The translations under genes and the position numbers were made by a program. DNA of 64,000 nt, taken from Epibacterium sp. Ofav1-8 (GTDB lineage Bacteria; Pseudomonadota; Alphaproteobacteria; Rhodobacterales; Rhodobacteraceae). The notes under the pieces were generated by a model. It had not been told where the DNA came from. It saw nothing but the letters and a program-made list of their open reading frames with translations, and did not search any database. The DNA lies in NCBI RefSeq assembly GCF_022348185.1, contig NZ_JAKRFD010000006.1:124001-188000 (forward strand), read 5' to 3'. Below, piece by piece: positions 54,604-63,090 of the stretch. Each line of letters starts with the position of its first letter. Position 1 is the stretch's first letter.

Positions 54604-55688
54604 CGGCACGGACTGTTGCTGACATGCGCGCCCATTTCGACCTGACCCGCGCCATGGCCGCCGCGCCGCTGGATTTGCAGGTCGGGCCGGTGACGTTGCG
54701 CATCCTCTGCGAGGGGACCCTGCGCGAGGCGCTTGCAGACTACTTCAAGGATGCCGTTGCAACGGTCGTGGCCCCCGACATCACTGTCCATGTGGTCGAG
54801 GGGCAATTGCCGGTGCCGGCCCCGGTCTGGCAGGACTGGGCGCGAGAGCCGGGCAAGACCGGACGCAAGGATGCAATCTTCGACCTAAGAGACGGTCGGT
54901 TGATTCACAAATGGCGCACCGGCGTCACGTTCCTGCAATCGCCGGACCTGCTGGTGGCGTTTGGTCCGGTCTCGGCACATCCCAATCAGGTGGTGAATTT
55001 CATCAATACGCAGGTGCTGAACCATGGCCAGCGCATGGGGTGGCAGATCTGTCATGCCGCGGCCGTTACCCGGGGCGCGCGCACGCTTGCCATCGCCGGT
55101 CTTTCAGGAGGCGGCAAGTCCACGTCCATCCTGCGCCTGATGGATGTTCCGGGTACAGCGTTCATGACCAATGACAGGTTGCTGGCAACGTCTGACGACA
55201 GCGGGGCCCGGGGGCTGGGCATCCCGAAACATCCGCGCATTAACCCCGGTACCATCCTTGGCAATGGCCGCTTGCACGGCATGCTGAGTACGGCGCGCAT
55301 CGCTGAACTGCGTGCCATGCCGGAACGCGACCTGTGGGAGCTGGAAGAGAAACACGACCTGATGATCCCGGACATCTATGGCGAGAACCGCATTGCCTAT
55401 GCGGGCCCGTTGACGGATTTCTGGGTGCTGAACTGGCAGCGGGACGCCGACAAGGCGACCATGATCGAAGAGGTCGATCTTGCGCAGCGCCCGGATCTGC
55501 TGAGCGCGATCATGAAGAGCCCCGGGCCATTCTATCAATATCCCGATGGCCGCTTCCTGCATGACAATGAAGCCCCCGATCCGCAGGGCTATCTTGCGGC
55601 GTTGCGCAATGTGCGCGTGCAGGAGGTCACCGGGCAGGTGAATTTTGATGCCATTGCCTATTTCGGGCGCGAGTTGTTCGATGCCTGA
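54600..55688 (+). CDS. HprK-related kinase B
   Basis: This 362-residue protein has an HPr-kinase-like domain with the P-loop GLSGGGKS at residues 167-174, the segment FMTNDRLLA, and HPRINPGTILGN downstream. The N-terminal 140 residues are specific to the HprK-related kinase B family (TIGR04355). There is no HPr or PTS gene nearby, so the substrate is probably not HPr. The start overlaps the ATP-grasp stop as ATGA. Confidence 0.93.
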   Translation: MTARTVADMRAHFDLTRAMAAAPLDLQVGPVTLRILCEGTLREALADYFKDAVATVVAPDITVHVVEGQLPVPAPVWQDWAREPGKTGRKDAIFDLRDGRLIHKWRTGVTFLQSPDLLVAFGPVSAHPNQVVNFINTQVLNHGQRMGWQICHAAAVTRGARTLAIAGLSGGGKSTSILRLMDVPGTAFMTNDRLLATSDDSGARGLGIPKHPRINPGTILGNGRLHGMLSTARIAELRAMPERDLWELEEKHDLMIPDIYGENRIAYAGPLTDFWVLNWQRDADKATMIEEVDLAQRPDLLSAIMKSPGPFYQYPDGRFLHDNEAPDPQGYLAALRNVRVQEVTGQVNFDAIAYFGRELFDA

Positions 55689-56379
55689 GCCACGGCGTGT
55701 CATCGCACTGGTGCGCCACGGGGCCTATGCGCAGCGACCAGCTGCGCCCTCTGCGTTGCAGCCCTTCCCGCTGACCGAGGTGGGCAAGGCACAGGCGCAG
55801 GCCTGCGGTTCGGCGCTGGACCGAATCCTGAACGCGGAAACGCTGACGCTTGCTCCGGTCATTCATGCCTCGCACCAGTTGCGGGCATGGCAAACGGCGG
55901 ATCTGATTGCGCAAACCCTCCGCGCCGCAGGACATCACGTGGCACAGATCTCCGAGACGGCAGATCTGGCCGAACGCAGCGTCGGGGCCGTGGCGAATTT
56001 GACCACTTCGGAGATCGAGACCCTGCTGGACGTCGACCCGCGCTACGCATCTGCCCCCGCAGGCTGGAAATCTGACAGTCACTATCGCCTGCCGTTTCAG
56101 GGGGCGGAATCGCTGATGGAGGCGGGTGCGCGTGTGGCCTCGCATCTCACCGATGTGGCCCGGGCAGCCGATGCCGGGACCCTGACGATCTGTGTCGGCC
56201 ATGGGGCATCCTTTCGACACGCAGCGCACCACCTTGGGCTGTTGCAACTGAGCGAGATCCCGCAGCTGTCGATGTTTCATGCACAGCCGTTACTGCTCTG
56301 TTACATGGGCCATGGTAGATGGGCGCACTTTGGCGGTGCCTGGAAGCAGCGACAAAGACAGGAGACCCATCTGGACTAG
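55681..56379 (+). CDS. Histidine phosphatase family protein
   Basis: This 232-residue protein begins MPEPRRVIALVRHGAYAQRP, with the catalytic LVRHG motif, and has the second active-site His in CVGHGASFRH. The branch-1 histidine phosphatases remove phosphate from sugars, proteins or cofactors. ATG 55681 overlaps the kinase stop by eight bases. Its own end runs about 60 bases into the frame of the next gene, an unusually long overlap, so one of these boundaries may be misjudged. Confidence 0.9.
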   Translation: MPEPRRVIALVRHGAYAQRPAAPSALQPFPLTEVGKAQAQACGSALDRILNAETLTLAPVIHASHQLRAWQTADLIAQTLRAAGHHVAQISETADLAERSVGAVANLTTSEIETLLDVDPRYASAPAGWKSDSHYRLPFQGAESLMEAGARVASHLTDVARAADAGTLTICVGHGASFRHAAHHLGLLQLSEIPQLSMFHAQPLLLCYMGHGRWAHFGGAWKQRQRQETHLD

Positions 56380-57731
56380 GGATCTACGACTTGCAGACCT
56401 GCCGCACCGACCGTTCGCCGCTTCTGCCGCCTGTTCACGACCCCATCGGCGACTTGTCAGACCTGCCGCACCAACTGGAACGCTGGGCCATCACCGCAGA
56501 GCATTCCGGCAGTGCCGCCCCCGAAAGCGCCGCGCATCTGCGCGCCTGCCTGGCCCGTGCCCAGGCCCATGGCGGGTGGCGCTGGCCGACCAGACCGGTG
56601 GTGTTCCTCTCCGATACCCATGCCGATGCCGAGGGCTTTCTGCGATCGCTTGCCGCCGCAGGGCTGATCCGGCGAGACCGGCGTGAAGCGGGGGGCTTCG
56701 GCCTGACAGAGTTCGGGCAGAGCGCCACGATCTTGATCGGCGGGGATTGCCTCGACAAAGGGCCGAGCGATCTGGATATGCTGGATGCGCTGGGGCGGCT
56801 GATGGCCAAGGGCCCCGATCTGCGCATTCTCGCCGGCAACCATGACCTGCGCCTCCGGCTCGCGGTGGGGGCCTTGCGCACGCCACCGACCGCCCTGACG
56901 GAACATCTCCTGGTGCGGATGGGGCGCAAGATCATCCCGCTTCTGCGTGAAATCCATGATCGATACGTGACCGATGCCGATCTGGCCGCGCTACCGGATG
57001 AAGCCGCTTGCCGCACGCGGTTGCATCCACGCCCCGACTGGGCGGAGCGTTTCTCGATCGAGGCCGTGGCGCATCTGAATTCCGCCGCCGTCGCGCGTGA
57101 AGTGGTGAAACTTGAAAAGAAGGCCGCGCAATTCGACCGCGAAGTGGCACAGGCGGGGATGACCGCGCGTATGGTCCTGGCGGCTGCGCTCAAGTGTCAC
57201 GATGTATTCTTTGCGCCAGATGGCGACTACGCGTGGTTCTACGAGTCGATGGATGTCGTCTGCCAACTGGGCTCACTGCTGTTTGTGCACGCGGGGTTGG
57301 ACGACAGCATGTGCGCGCTGCTGGCAGAGGGCGGAGCAGGCGCAGTCAACGCGCGCTACCGCGCGGAACAGGGGGCGCATCCTTTTGCGTTTTACTTCGG
57401 TCCCCTCGCGAACCTTGTGCGGACCAAATATCGCAGCTCCGACGCCGCGCTGACGGACCGGGGGGTGGCGATGCTGCATGAACTTGGTATCCACATGGTG
57501 GTCCAGGGCCATGTCAACAACCAGAGCGGTCAGCGCCTTCTGACCAAGCAGGGCCTGTTGCATCTGGAAGGGGACGTGACCCTTGATCGGGCCTCGCGAC
57601 GATCCGAGGGCTTGCCCGGGATCGGGGCCGGGGCGACCTTGATCTTTCCCAGTGGCGATGTCATCGGTCTCAGTAGGGACTATCCCCGCGCCAAGCATTT
57701 TGCACCGGAGCGACAGTTTCTTTCGCGCTAG
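56319..57731 (+). CDS. Metallophosphoesterase
   Basis: This protein of up to 470 residues has calcineurin-like motifs: VVFLSDTHADAEG, ILIGGDCLDKGPSDLDML, ILAGNHDLRLRLAV, then LLFVHAGLDD and MVVQGHVNNQSG. The metal-binding Asp, His and Asn residues are complete. The start is uncertain: ATG 56319 lies inside the previous gene, and later TTG codons are possible. It is co-directional with the kinase-phosphatase genes of the cluster, and a similar phosphoesterase often accompanies them. Confidence 0.88.
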   Translation: MGALWRCLEAATKTGDPSGLGIYDLQTCRTDRSPLLPPVHDPIGDLSDLPHQLERWAITAEHSGSAAPESAAHLRACLARAQAHGGWRWPTRPVVFLSDTHADAEGFLRSLAAAGLIRRDRREAGGFGLTEFGQSATILIGGDCLDKGPSDLDMLDALGRLMAKGPDLRILAGNHDLRLRLAVGALRTPPTALTEHLLVRMGRKIIPLLREIHDRYVTDADLAALPDEAACRTRLHPRPDWAERFSIEAVAHLNSAAVAREVVKLEKKAAQFDREVAQAGMTARMVLAAALKCHDVFFAPDGDYAWFYESMDVVCQLGSLLFVHAGLDDSMCALLAEGGAGAVNARYRAEQGAHPFAFYFGPLANLVRTKYRSSDAALTDRGVAMLHELGIHMVVQGHVNNQSGQRLLTKQGLLHLEGDVTLDRASRRSEGLPGIGAGATLIFPSGDVIGLSRDYPRAKHFAPERQFLSR

Positions 57732-57769
57732 CGCTGCGCGGACGTCGGGACACAACAGGGCAGGCACCA

Positions 57770-58063
57770 ATGGCCAAGGACGAAAAGACACGCGACGACG
57801 CCCGCTTTCGCCATGATTCCCTGCAGGATCGCAAAACGATCAAGACCCTGATCGACGCGATCAGCAAAGGGTTGGCAAAAGGCGAGCTGAGCCTCAGTGA
57901 CGAGGATGGCGAGATCGTGTTGACGCCGGAAGGCCTGTTGACGCTGCGCATCCGGGCAGAGCGTAACGACGGGCACTGCAAGGTTGATTTCCGCGTCAGC
58001 TGGACAGAGCGGGATGCCGACCTGCAGGAAAAGAGCGCGCCCAAGGTGAAGTCCCGAGGCTAA
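57770..58063 (+). CDS. Amphi-Trp domain protein
   Basis: This 97-residue protein has the layout of the amphi-Trp domain family (TIGR04354): a basic N-terminus (DDARFRHDSLQDRKTIKTLI), an amphipathic helix region, and a short beta segment ending in the conserved Trp (FRVSWTERD). It is the last gene of the GAK cluster. The family has no assigned function and could be a carrier or modification target for the kinase and ATP-grasp enzymes. Confidence 0.9.
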   Translation: MAKDEKTRDDARFRHDSLQDRKTIKTLIDAISKGLAKGELSLSDEDGEIVLTPEGLLTLRIRAERNDGHCKVDFRVSWTERDADLQEKSAPKVKSRG

Positions 58064-58113
58064 GCGCCCCCCGGTCGACCTGATTACCGGCCCGGCCGAT
58101 GTCCGGCGCACGA

Positions 58114-58749
58114 TCAGTTGTGCGACTGCTGGTCCGGATGCGCGGCGGCAAAGGCTGGATGATCCGCGCAGGTGGCCTCGATCCGCTCCAGGCGAGGGAA
58201 GGGGCTGAGGTCGACCTCCCAGCGCCGCGCATTATAAAGCTGCGGCATCAGGCAGATGTCAGCCAGCCCGGGGCGATCACCGGTGCAATAGGGGGCCTCA
58301 TTCCAGCGATTGAGCAGCGCATCGAATGCGGCAAGCCCGGGACCAATAAACTGGCGCATCCAGTCGCCCATCTGCAAACTGCCGCCGCTTTGCGCAACGC
58401 CGAAACGGGCAACAGAGAGGTTGCAGACCGGATGCAGATCGACCGCGATTGACTGTGCCAGAGCCTCGACATGGGCACGCTCGGACGGGGCGCTGGGCAA
58501 CAAGCCAAGATCGCGAGTTGTGTTCAGGTAGGTGAGACAGGCCAGCGACTGCGTAAACCGATGCCCGTCGATTTCCAGCACCGGCACAAACCCCTGAGGA
58601 TTAAGCGCCAGATGATCCGGCGACCGCTGATCGCCTGCAACCAGATCAACGGCGCGGCTCTCGTAAACGATCCCTGCAAGGTTCAGCGCAATGCGCAGAC
58701 GGTAGCTGGCCGAGGAGCGCCAGTAGTCATAAAGCACCGCCTCAGTCAT
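58114..58749 (-). CDS. maiA: Maleylacetoacetate isomerase
   Basis: This 211-residue zeta-class glutathione S-transferase has the active-site motif RSSASYRLRIALN near residues 11-23 (S-S-x-S-x-R). It isomerises 4-maleylacetoacetate to fumarylacetoacetate using glutathione, the fifth step of tyrosine breakdown. The start overlaps the DUF2783 gene's end by eight bases. It is the last gene of the minus-strand homogentisate operon. Confidence 0.94.
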   Translation of the reverse strand: MTEAVLYDYWRSSASYRLRIALNLAGIVYESRAVDLVAGDQRSPDHLALNPQGFVPVLEIDGHRFTQSLACLTYLNTTRDLGLLPSAPSERAHVEALAQSIAVDLHPVCNLSVARFGVAQSGGSLQMGDWMRQFIGPGLAAFDALLNRWNEAPYCTGDRPGLADICLMPQLYNARRWEVDLSPFPRLERIEATCADHPAFAAAHPDQQSHN

Positions 58750-58948
58750 CGCGCAGCCCTCGTTTGGCCTCTGTTAGAGCCTGTTTCAGAACCTGTGGGT
58801 CGCCAATGTGGTTGGCCAGAAGCAGGATCAAGCGGGCATTCAGCGCATCACTTTGGGCCTTGGTCAGTCCCTCATGCGCAGCCAGCAGCAGGGCGTAACT
58901 GTCATCAGGTTTCGCAAGGTTTGGGGTCAGGGTCAGGGCATCGGTCAT
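58742..58948 (-). CDS. DUF2783 domain protein
   Basis: This 68-residue protein (MTDALTLTPNLAKPDDSYAL) belongs to DUF2783, a short helical family found beside aromatic-degradation genes. ATG 58948 is preferred over GTG 58957 because the AAGGAG of the preceding gene's end is then eight bases away; from GTG it would be adjacent. It sits between the monooxygenase and maiA, overlapping maiA by eight bases. A role as an accessory subunit is possible but unproven. Confidence 0.85.
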   Translation of the reverse strand: MTDALTLTPNLAKPDDSYALLLAAHEGLTKAQSDALNARLILLLANHIGDPQVLKQALTEAKRGLRDD

Positions 58949-58953
58949 ATGGG

Positions 58954-60561
58954 TCACTCCTTACCGATGGCGCGGCGCAGGGCGGCGCGGAAATGGGGCG
59001 CGTCAAAGCGGTCCATCCGGGTGGCGACATGCTGATCCGGGCGGATCAGATAAACGGCGGAAGCGGCGTCACCCAGGTAACGCTCGGCCAATGCCGTGTG
59101 GGTTTCGGTGGTGAGCGCCAAAGTCGAGACGGCCACGCCAGCCTCCTCGAACCCGTCGGGCACCTCTGCATTGATCGACAGCAAGGTAAACCCGCCGCCG
59201 AGCTGCGCCAGCAGATAGCCCGCGTCCAGCGGCACATCGAGGCAGGGCGCACCGGGACGGGTCCGGGCAGGGCCACCGGGCAGCTGATCGGCAGAATTGA
59301 GCCGGGAGCCGTCATAGACAGAGGGCACCGAGAGGCGGCCCGAGTTCACCAGCGGGCGGGCAAAGCTATGATGTTCGGAAAGATCCAGCACCGCATCGCG
59401 GAAGATGCGCGACATCTCTGATTTGGGCGTAATGAAGTCGGTTGAGCGGGAAGAGTTGAGGATATTCTCATCCGCCGCCGCCAGCCGCTCGGCATCGTAG
59501 GTATCCAGAAGGCTCTGATCCGCGACGCCGTCCAGCACCAGTTTCAGCTTCCAGATCAGATTGTCAGTGTCTTGCAGGCCGGAATTTGCCCCGCGTGCGC
59601 CAAAGGGCGAAACCTGATGCGCGCTATCTCCGGCAAAGATCACCCGACCGTGGCGAAATTTCTCCATCCGGCGGCACTGGAATGTGTAGATGGAGACCCA
59701 CTCCAGCTCGAACTGAACGTCGTCACCCAGCATCGCCTTGAGGCGCGGGATCACGTTTTCGGGCTTTTTCTCGGCCTCTTTGTCGATGTCCCAGCCCAAT
59801 TGCAGGTCGATGCGCCAGACGCCATCGGGCTGTTTGTGCAACAGCGCCGACTGGCCTTTGTTGAAGGGCGGATCGAACCAGAACCAGCGTTCGGTCGGGA
59901 AATCGGCGTCCATGACCACATCGGCAATAAGGAAGTTGTCCTCAAAGACGCGGCCCACAAAGTCGAGCCCCATCTGCGCGCGAATGGGCGACCCCGCTCC
60001 GTCACAGGCGATGAGCCACTCGGTTTCCAGCCTATAGGCGCCGTCCGGGGTCTCCACCGTCAGTGCGGCATAATCGCCGTGGTCCGAGACATTCGTGACG
60101 CGGTTCTTGCCGCGCATTTCAATCGGCGCGCCCTCAGCCTGCAGGGCGCGGACGCGGTCCACCAGATATTCCTCGATGTAGTATTGTTGCAGGTTCACAA
60201 AAGCCGGAAACTGGTGGCCATCCTCGGGCAGAAGGTTGAAGTCATAGACCTTGCGATCGCCGAAAAACACCTTGCCGACGTTCCATTCCTCGCCCTTGCC
60301 CGCCATCGCATGGCCAACACCAAGGCGATCCGCGATTTCCAGCGTGCGTTTTGCAAAACAGATCGCACGAGAGCCAAAGCTCACCTTGTCATTGTCGTCC
60401 AGTACCACGACCGGAACGCCGGATTGTGCAAGGTCAATGGCGGCGGCAAGGCCCACGGGACCTGCCCCCACCACAACCACCTTGTGGCGCGCAGGCGGAT
60501 GCGCGTCCTGATCCGCATGGCGCGTATATGGGTATAGCGGCACCTCGAAAATCTTGTTCAT
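58954..60561 (-). CDS. FAD-dependent aromatic monooxygenase (MhpA/3-HPP hydroxylase-like)
   Basis: This 535-residue class A flavoprotein monooxygenase (ATG 60561, MNKIFEVPLYPYTRHADQDA) has the FAD GxGxxG motif VVVGAGPVGLAAAIDL, a DG-type motif (LIACDGAGSPIRAQMG) and the second FAD motif FAGDSAHQVSPFGARGANSG. The C-terminal thioredoxin-like domain fits the phenol hydroxylase/MhpA group. It probably hydroxylates a phenolic acid upstream of ring cleavage, perhaps feeding homogentisate or gentisate, but the substrate is not shown. Confidence 0.9.
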   Translation of the reverse strand: MNKIFEVPLYPYTRHADQDAHPPARHKVVVVGAGPVGLAAAIDLAQSGVPVVVLDDNDKVSFGSRAICFAKRTLEIADRLGVGHAMAGKGEEWNVGKVFFGDRKVYDFNLLPEDGHQFPAFVNLQQYYIEEYLVDRVRALQAEGAPIEMRGKNRVTNVSDHGDYAALTVETPDGAYRLETEWLIACDGAGSPIRAQMGLDFVGRVFEDNFLIADVVMDADFPTERWFWFDPPFNKGQSALLHKQPDGVWRIDLQLGWDIDKEAEKKPENVIPRLKAMLGDDVQFELEWVSIYTFQCRRMEKFRHGRVIFAGDSAHQVSPFGARGANSGLQDTDNLIWKLKLVLDGVADQSLLDTYDAERLAAADENILNSSRSTDFITPKSEMSRIFRDAVLDLSEHHSFARPLVNSGRLSVPSVYDGSRLNSADQLPGGPARTRPGAPCLDVPLDAGYLLAQLGGGFTLLSINAEVPDGFEEAGVAVSTLALTTETHTALAERYLGDAASAVYLIRPDQHVATRMDRFDAPHFRAALRRAIGKE

Positions 60562-60685
60562 CCGGTTTCCTCCCTCCGGGCAAGCAGGCACGGGTCCGGT
60601 CCCGCGACTTGGGGACCGGTGCAGGGGCGGACAAGGCCGCCGATGCGTTCAAAATAGGCTCTATATCAGGCGTTAGAGCCGAAAA

Positions 60686-61636
60686 TCAGGACTGCAGCGC
60701 CTCCCACATCTCCAGATCACGCTGGGCGGTCCAGATGCGGGGGGTGTCGATGCCACGGGCCTCGTCATAGGCGCGGGCGACGTTGAACGGCAGGCAGTGT
60801 TCGTAGATCGCGTAGTCTTTGAACTTGGGATCGCAGGCCTCGCGCACCGCGTCCCATGCTTCCTTGAGAGACCCACCACGGGCGGCAACCTTGGCTGCCG
60901 GGCGATAGGTGCTCTCGACAAAGTCACGGGTGTTTTCAATGGCGGCGTTGACCATGTCCTTGCCGACCAGCGCGTCGCCACGACCGGGGGCGATGGCGTC
61001 CACATCATAGGCCTTGATATTGTCGAGGGTGTTGCCCCAGTCGCCAAAATGCCCGTCGCCGCAGTAGCAGGCGGAGTGGTATTCGACGATATCACCGGTG
61101 AACATGACGTTCTGGTCTGGCACATGGATCACCGCATCCCCCGCGGTATGGGCGCGGCCCAGATGTTTGATGTCGATGCGGCGATTGCCGAGGTAGACGG
61201 TCATACTGTCCGAGAATGTTGTGGTCGGCCAGGTGAGGCCGGGGATGCTCTCATGGCCCTCAAACAGGCGCGGGAAGCGCTGGAATTCGCTGTCCCAGTC
61301 CTCTTGGCCGCGTTCCACCACCATGGCGCGTGCGGTGTCGGACATGATGATGTTCTGGGCGCCAAAGGCCGAGGCCCCCAGAACACGCACCGCGTGGTAG
61401 TGGGTGAGCACCACATGGCTGATCGGTTTGTCGGTGACGGAGCGCACACATTCGATCACCTTGTTGGCCAGACGCGGGGTTGCCTGTGCCTCAACAATCA
61501 TCACCGAGTCATCCCCGATGATGACGCCCGAATTCGGGTCGCCTTCGGCGGTGAAGGCATAAAGGCCCTCGCCCACTTCGGTGAAGGAGATCTTCTTTTC
61601 GCTCATGTCGCCTTGGGATGCGAATGCCTTGGCCAT
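60686..61636 (-). CDS. MBL-fold metallo-hydrolase with altered metal motif
   Basis: This 316-residue protein has the metallo-beta-lactamase fold: VLTHYHAVRVLGA after a beta strand, then VMFTGDIVEYHSACYCGDGH and a late DAIAPGRGDALVG. The canonical HxHxDH reads HYHAVR, so the Asp and the third His are replaced. Possible metal ligands elsewhere include the H of EYHSACYCGDGHF. It lies between the monooxygenase and fumarylacetoacetase genes, so a step or protection in aromatic breakdown is likely. Confidence 0.85.
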   Translation of the reverse strand: MAKAFASQGDMSEKKISFTEVGEGLYAFTAEGDPNSGVIIGDDSVMIVEAQATPRLANKVIECVRSVTDKPISHVVLTHYHAVRVLGASAFGAQNIIMSDTARAMVVERGQEDWDSEFQRFPRLFEGHESIPGLTWPTTTFSDSMTVYLGNRRIDIKHLGRAHTAGDAVIHVPDQNVMFTGDIVEYHSACYCGDGHFGDWGNTLDNIKAYDVDAIAPGRGDALVGKDMVNAAIENTRDFVESTYRPAAKVAARGGSLKEAWDAVREACDPKFKDYAIYEHCLPFNVARAYDEARGIDTPRIWTAQRDLEMWEALQS

Positions 61637-61718
61637 GGTTGCGTATCCTTTTTGTCTGTTCCGCCGGAGGTCAGGTTGGGATGCCTCCGGCGGAGGTATT
61701 TATGAAAAGATGAAGGCG

Positions 61719-62975
61719 TCAGCGTGCGAAAGGATCGCTGAGGGCGGGCAAGACCGTGCCGGTGCAGTCGCCAAACCCGATGGTATAGCCATCGCCTTTG
61801 GCGGCGCCCTTCAGCGTGAGCGTGTCGCCATCCTCGATAAAGCTGCGGGTGTCGCCCGAGGGCAGCGTGAGTGGCTCCTTGCCGCCCCAGCTGAGTTCAA
61901 GGAGCGAGCCACGTTCGTCCTTGTTAGGGCCTGATATGGTGCCGGATCCCAGCAGATCGCCCGCGTTCATCGGACAGCCCGAGGTGGTGTGATGCGCCAA
62001 TTGCTGCGCGGCGGAATAATACATTTCCTTGTAGTTGGTGCTTGCGATGGTGGCCTCTTCGCCACCCTCAGGACGCAGGCTCACGGCAAGGTCGATGTCA
62101 TAGAGCATCGGGCCGCAGTCCTTCAGGTGATCCAGAAGCTCTACTTCGCGTGCAGGTGTGTCGCAGCGGAAAGGCTCTAACGCGGCTTTGGTGACGATCC
62201 ACGGACTGATGGTGGTGGCAGTCGCTTTGGCCTGGAAGGGGCCGAGCGGCTGGTATTCCCAAGCCTGGATATCGCGGGCGGACCAGTCGTTCAGCAGCAC
62301 ATAGCCAAAGATGTGATCATCTGCTTCCTGCACCGTGATCGGCCCATCCGAAGGCGTGCCAACAATCGCGCCCATTTCCAGCTCGATATCAAATCGTGCG
62401 CAGGGCGCCCAACGGGGTGCGTCATCATTTGGCCCCTTGAGCTGGCCCCAAGGACGCCGCACATCGGTGCCGGACACCACGACAGAGGACGCACGACCGT
62501 TGTACCCGATCGGGATATGCAGCCAGTTTGGTGGCAGCGCGTTCTCCGCGCCGCGGAACATGGTGCCGACATTGGTGGCGTGGTGACGCCCGGCATAGAA
62601 ATCGGTGTATTCCGACACCATGAAGGGCATGTGCATCTCGGCATCGGCCATCGGCACAAGGCAGGCTTCGACTTTCTTTTGCTCTTCTGCGCCCTCTTGC
62701 AAAAGCGCGATCAGGCGATTGCGAAGCGTGGCCCAGACCGCAGGACCTTCTTCCATAAACTCGTTCCAGAAGGGCAACTCGAACAGCGCTTCCTCGCCCA
62801 TATCAACCAGTCCAGCCGCTTCTGCCGCCTGCAGGTCGAGGATCATGTCACCAATCGCCACGCCACAGCGCGGATCGCTGTCGGTGGTCGAAAACACACC
62901 ATAGGGAAGGTTATTCAGCGGAAAAGGGTGGTCAGCGGAATTGGCCGACGTCACCCAGGATTTTTTCAAAGGCAT
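61719..62975 (-). CDS. fahA: Fumarylacetoacetase
   Basis: This 418-residue protein starts MPLKKSWVTSANSADHPFPL and has the family N-terminal SH3-like domain followed by the FAA hydrolase domain. The segment FYAGRHHATNVGTMFRG holds the catalytic His, and ARFDIELEMGAIVG carries metal-binding Glu residues. It cleaves fumarylacetoacetate to fumarate and acetoacetate, the last step of tyrosine degradation. It follows hmgA by about 115 bases in the same operon. Confidence 0.96.
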   Translation of the reverse strand: MPLKKSWVTSANSADHPFPLNNLPYGVFSTTDSDPRCGVAIGDMILDLQAAEAAGLVDMGEEALFELPFWNEFMEEGPAVWATLRNRLIALLQEGAEEQKKVEACLVPMADAEMHMPFMVSEYTDFYAGRHHATNVGTMFRGAENALPPNWLHIPIGYNGRASSVVVSGTDVRRPWGQLKGPNDDAPRWAPCARFDIELEMGAIVGTPSDGPITVQEADDHIFGYVLLNDWSARDIQAWEYQPLGPFQAKATATTISPWIVTKAALEPFRCDTPAREVELLDHLKDCGPMLYDIDLAVSLRPEGGEEATIASTNYKEMYYSAAQQLAHHTTSGCPMNAGDLLGSGTISGPNKDERGSLLELSWGGKEPLTLPSGDTRSFIEDGDTLTLKGAAKGDGYTIGFGDCTGTVLPALSDPFAR

Positions 62976-63090
62976 GCGCGTTCCTTTTTGGTGGTGAGGG
63001 CTCTGTCGGCCCTCCTTCAGCTTTTACAAATATCTCGGGGGTGAATGCGGCCCCGATTGGGGGCCGCAGAGGGGGCAGCGCCCCCGCCCC

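Noticed and set aside
59572-60537. A 321-codon plus-strand frame
   Set aside because: It is antisense to the FAD monooxygenase, which has both FAD motifs.
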